A stretch of DNA of 6,860 nt from HXMU1420-2 sp040830545 (GTDB lineage Bacteria > Pseudomonadota > Alphaproteobacteria > Rhodobacterales > Rhodobacteraceae). The stretch covers positions 1 through 6,860 of the forward strand of contig JBFOMB010000176.1 of the NCBI GenBank assembly GCA_040830545.1. The letters are read 5' to 3'. Under the pieces are notes generated by a model. It was not told the DNA's origin. It ran no database searches and saw nothing but the letters and a program-made list of their open reading frames with translations. Positions 4,938 to 6,860 of this stretch are shown piece after piece. Position 1 is the stretch's first letter. The number at the start of each line of letters is the position of its first letter. The position numbers and the translations under genes are program-made.

Positions 4938-4976
4938 TGGGGGAGTCGCGTCTTGCGCGACGGGGGCAGCGCCCCC
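4934..4976 (-). terminator. Double-hairpin terminator region of pgi
   Basis: Read on the minus strand, GGGGGC/GCCCCC (4976-4971 with 4967-4962, 3-nt loop) starts inside the pgi stop codon. It is followed at once by GTCGCG/CGCGAC (4961-4956 with 4950-4945, 5-nt loop), then TCCCCCAGAGTGCTT. The T tail is poor. The C run at 4943-4939 could compete for the first G arm. The arrangement suggests a transcript end or 3'-end stabiliser rather than a textbook terminator. Confidence 0.55.
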
Positions 4977-6583
4977 TATTCCGCATGTCTTCTCAGGTAT
5001 GCCACCAGTGCCGCGGTCGATCCATCCCGCCCATCCGCGCTTTCCGTGCCTTTGACCACGGGGCCGAGGGACGTCGCCAGTTCCTTGCCCAACTCCACCC
5101 CCCATTGGTCAAAGGAATTGATGCCCAGAATGACACCTTCGACAAAGACGCGGTGTTCATAGAGCGCGATGATCTGGCCCAGCACAAAAGGGGTAAGCTG
5201 CGGATAGGTCAGTGTGATCGAGGGGCGGTTGCCGGGGAACACCCGGTGGCGGGCCTGACGCTCCAATTCGTCACCGCTGAGGCCCTGTGCGGTCATGCGA
5301 GCGCGGGCCTCGTCGAGCGTGCGACCGCGCAAGAGAGCCTCGGACTGGGCGAGGCAGTTGGCGACCAGGAGCTGATGGTGATGCGCGAGGTCAGGTTCGT
5401 GGCCACAGGCGGCGACCATGAACTCACACGGGATCGGGTCCGTACCCTGATGGATCAACTGGTAAAACGCGTGTTGACCGTTGGTGCCGGGTTCGCCCCA
5501 GACGACAGGGCCGGATGGCACAGGTAGGCTGCTGCCGTCCATGGCCACAGATTTGCCGTTTGATTCCATTTCCAGCTGTTGCAGGTAGGCAGGCAGGCGC
5601 GACAGGCGTTGGTCATAGGGAAGAACAGCGCGGGTGGGATAGTCGCAGACCTGGCGATGCCAAATGCCGCTGAGTGCCAGGAGGACCGGCATGTTTTCGT
5701 GCCACTCCGCAGCACTGAAATGCACATCCATTGCCTGGCCACCACGCAGGAAGGCATCGAACGCTTGCGGTCCGATGGCAAGCATCAGGGACAGGCCGAT
5801 GGGTCCCCAGACAGAATAGCGCCCGCCGACCCAGTCCTCGAAACCAAAGACTTGATCGTCCGGCACGCCAAAGGCTGCGGTCTTGTCGAGCGCAGTGGAA
5901 ACGGCGGCCATTTGTGCCGTTGCATCGCCCCCGCCTTCGGTCAGCCAGGCCCGTGCCGTGCGGGCATTGGTCATGGTTTCGATGGTGGTGAAGGTCTTGG
6001 AGGCAATGATCAGCAGCGTGCGTTTCGGGTCCAGCCCGCGCAGGATGTCAGCGATATGGGCCCCATCCACGTTCGACACGAAATGGCAGCGCGGGCCGTC
6101 GTGGTAGGGTGACAGGGCCAGCGTGGCCATGGCGGGGCCCAGATCAGACCCACCGATGCCGATATTCACCACATCGGTGATTGCGCCCCCTGCCCCGGTG
6201 TGCTGTCCGGTGCGCACCGCATCAGCGAAGGCGCGGGTTCTTTCCAGCGTCGCCAGCACATCGGGCATGACATCAGTCCTGTCCACCAGAACTGGTCCGC
6301 CATCAAGGTTGCGCAGCGCGGTGTGCAGGACGGCGCGATTTTCGGTTTCATTGATCCGCGCGCCGGAGAACATGGCGTCGCGACGCGCTGCCAAATCAGC
6401 CGTATCGCAGAGCGCGATCAGGGCGCTCCGGGTGTCATCGTCGATATTCGTCTTGGAATAATCCAGCCGCATGTCCGACGTTTCCACGTTGAAATCCTCA
6501 GCGCGGTTCGGATCGGCGTCAAACAGGTCGAGTATTTTGCGCTCGCGCGTTGCCGCGAACCGGGTGCTCAGGTCATGCCACAT
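4976..6583 (-). CDS. pgi: Glucose-6-phosphate isomerase
   Basis: This cytosolic enzyme interconverts glucose 6-phosphate and fructose 6-phosphate. Its 535 residues are close to the usual 540-550 of bacterial PGI. Family signature 1, DWVGGRYSVWGPIG, lies at 250-263 with catalytic-site R255. The phosphate-binding SKTFTT is at 195-200. The active-site Glu and His lie in WGEPGTNGQHAF (E364, H371), and signature 2, FDQWGVELGK, ends in the catalytic K500. IGIGGSDLGP at 141-150 is the conserved sugar-isomerase loop. All key residues are present. The ATG at 6583 has AAGGG nine bases upstream, overlapping the end of the pgl gene, and the gap to the pgl stop is 15 bases, so the two are co-transcribed. 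Where the Entner-Doudoroff route dominates, PGI can serve to recycle fructose 6-phosphate towards glucose 6-phosphate; that role is inferred here. Confidence 0.97.
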   Translation of the reverse strand: MWHDLSTRFAATRERKILDLFDADPNRAEDFNVETSDMRLDYSKTNIDDDTRSALIALCDTADLAARRDAMFSGARINETENRAVLHTALRNLDGGPVLVDRTDVMPDVLATLERTRAFADAVRTGQHTGAGGAITDVVNIGIGGSDLGPAMATLALSPYHDGPRCHFVSNVDGAHIADILRGLDPKRTLLIIASKTFTTIETMTNARTARAWLTEGGGDATAQMAAVSTALDKTAAFGVPDDQVFGFEDWVGGRYSVWGPIGLSLMLAIGPQAFDAFLRGGQAMDVHFSAAEWHENMPVLLALSGIWHRQVCDYPTRAVLPYDQRLSRLPAYLQQLEMESNGKSVAMDGSSLPVPSGPVVWGEPGTNGQHAFYQLIHQGTDPIPCEFMVAACGHEPDLAHHHQLLVANCLAQSEALLRGRTLDEARARMTAQGLSGDELERQARHRVFPGNRPSITLTYPQLTPFVLGQIIALYEHRVFVEGVILGINSFDQWGVELGKELATSLGPVVKGTESADGRDGSTAALVAYLRRHAE

Positions 6584-6598
6584 GAATCTTTGCCCTTG

Positions 6599-6860
6599 TT
6601 ACTCTGCCCAATGGATCGTTGTCTGGCTCAGCACAGCGGCCACGGGGGCCTCTTCCGGGGACAAGGTCAGGGCACGGTCCAGCGCCTTGCGTTTGTCCGC
6701 GCCAAAGATCACCAGATGTTTGGACATGGCCCCGTCCAGCACCGGCGCGGTCAGGGTCAGGCGTGCCTCGGGCTGGGACTCGGGGCGCATGACGGCAATG
6801 GGCGGCGCGTCCTTGCGCAAGGCTGTGTCCAGCCCCTGTGCGCCTGGGAACACCGAGGCC
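6599..6860 (-). CDS. pgl: 6-phosphogluconolactonase, C-terminal fragment
   Basis: This is the last 86 codons or so of a gene that starts beyond the right edge; the frame is open to the end of the window and stops at TAA 6601-6599. The segment PPIAVMRPESQPEARLTLTAPVLDGA, then KHLVIFGADKRKALDRAL and a closing PVAAVLSQTTIHWAE, matches the C-terminal part of DevB/SugB-type 6-phosphogluconolactonase. This enzyme hydrolyses the lactone made by glucose-6-phosphate dehydrogenase to 6-phosphogluconate. A GTG at 6853 is internal, because VFPGAQGLDTAL continues family sequence from further upstream. It lies 15 bases upstream of pgi in the same operon. From the common order in this group, zwf is expected just outside the window. 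Confidence 0.92.
   Translation of the reverse strand, partial: ASVFPGAQGLDTALRKDAPPIAVMRPESQPEARLTLTAPVLDGAMSKHLVIFGADKRKALDRALTLSPEEAPVAAVLSQTTIHWAE

Noticed and set aside
4317..5105. Minus-strand open frame (262 codons) opposite the thioesterase and across the terminator gap
   Set aside because: It would run through six stem-loops and the 3' end of pgi; its composition is basic and low in structure, so I treat it as a shadow.
4892..5527. Plus-strand open frames (211 and 86 codons) opposite the pgi 3' half
   Set aside because: They are antisense to catalytic regions of pgi and begin inside the repeat module; they have no family similarity.

Overview
The window reads as a chromosomal segment from a marine alphaproteobacterium of the Rhodobacteraceae (Roseobacter group). 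The base composition is GC-rich and the genes are tightly packed. One acyl-CoA ligase opens with residues that resemble Roseobacter DmdB proteins as I remember them. A pgl-pgi gene pair and GC-rich hairpins followed by GAGT and a T- or A-rich tail also fit that group. This assignment is inference, because no RNA marker gene is present.

Layout, left to right. (1) The C-terminal end of a cobalamin-independent methionine synthase-type protein runs off the left edge on the plus strand. It converges on a small redox-type cluster. (2) That cluster holds a short-chain dehydrogenase/reductase and a DUF1330 protein on the minus strand, divergent from an HxlR-family regulator on the plus strand. The 97-bp gap between DUF1330 and the regulator carries three copies of a 14-nt direct repeat that overlap both predicted promoters. 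This looks like an autoregulated control region. (3) A minus-strand pair follows: a DmdB-type acyl-CoA ligase and, four bases after its stop, a GTG-started VOC-superfamily protein. (4) A hotdog-fold acyl-CoA thioesterase is divergent from the ligase across a 124-bp gap. (5) The thioesterase converges on glucose-6-phosphate isomerase (pgi), which sits downstream of a truncated 6-phosphogluconolactonase (pgl) that runs off the right edge. The 167-bp gap between thioesterase and pgi holds several terminator hairpins and two inverted copies of a 22-nt module.

How the genes may work together. The ligase activates a carboxylate as its CoA thioester (a fatty acid, or 3-methylmercaptopropionate from DMSP demethylation) and the thioesterase can release CoA again, so they may form an acyl-CoA valve. 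The VOC protein has no assignable substrate. The HxlR/SDR/DUF1330 set resembles small electrophile- or redox-responsive units in which a Cys-containing HxlR repressor controls an oxidoreductase. The pgl-pgi pair belongs to glucose 6-phosphate metabolism, probably as part of a zwf-pgl-pgi unit feeding the Entner-Doudoroff or pentose phosphate route.

I see no clear undescribed system, no mobile element, no RNA gene and no CRISPR array. The signals most worth a second look are non-coding: the triple operator-like repeat with an apparently leaderless HxlR start, and the mirrored 22-nt module between the convergent thioesterase and pgi genes. No stretch over 300 bases lacks a gene.
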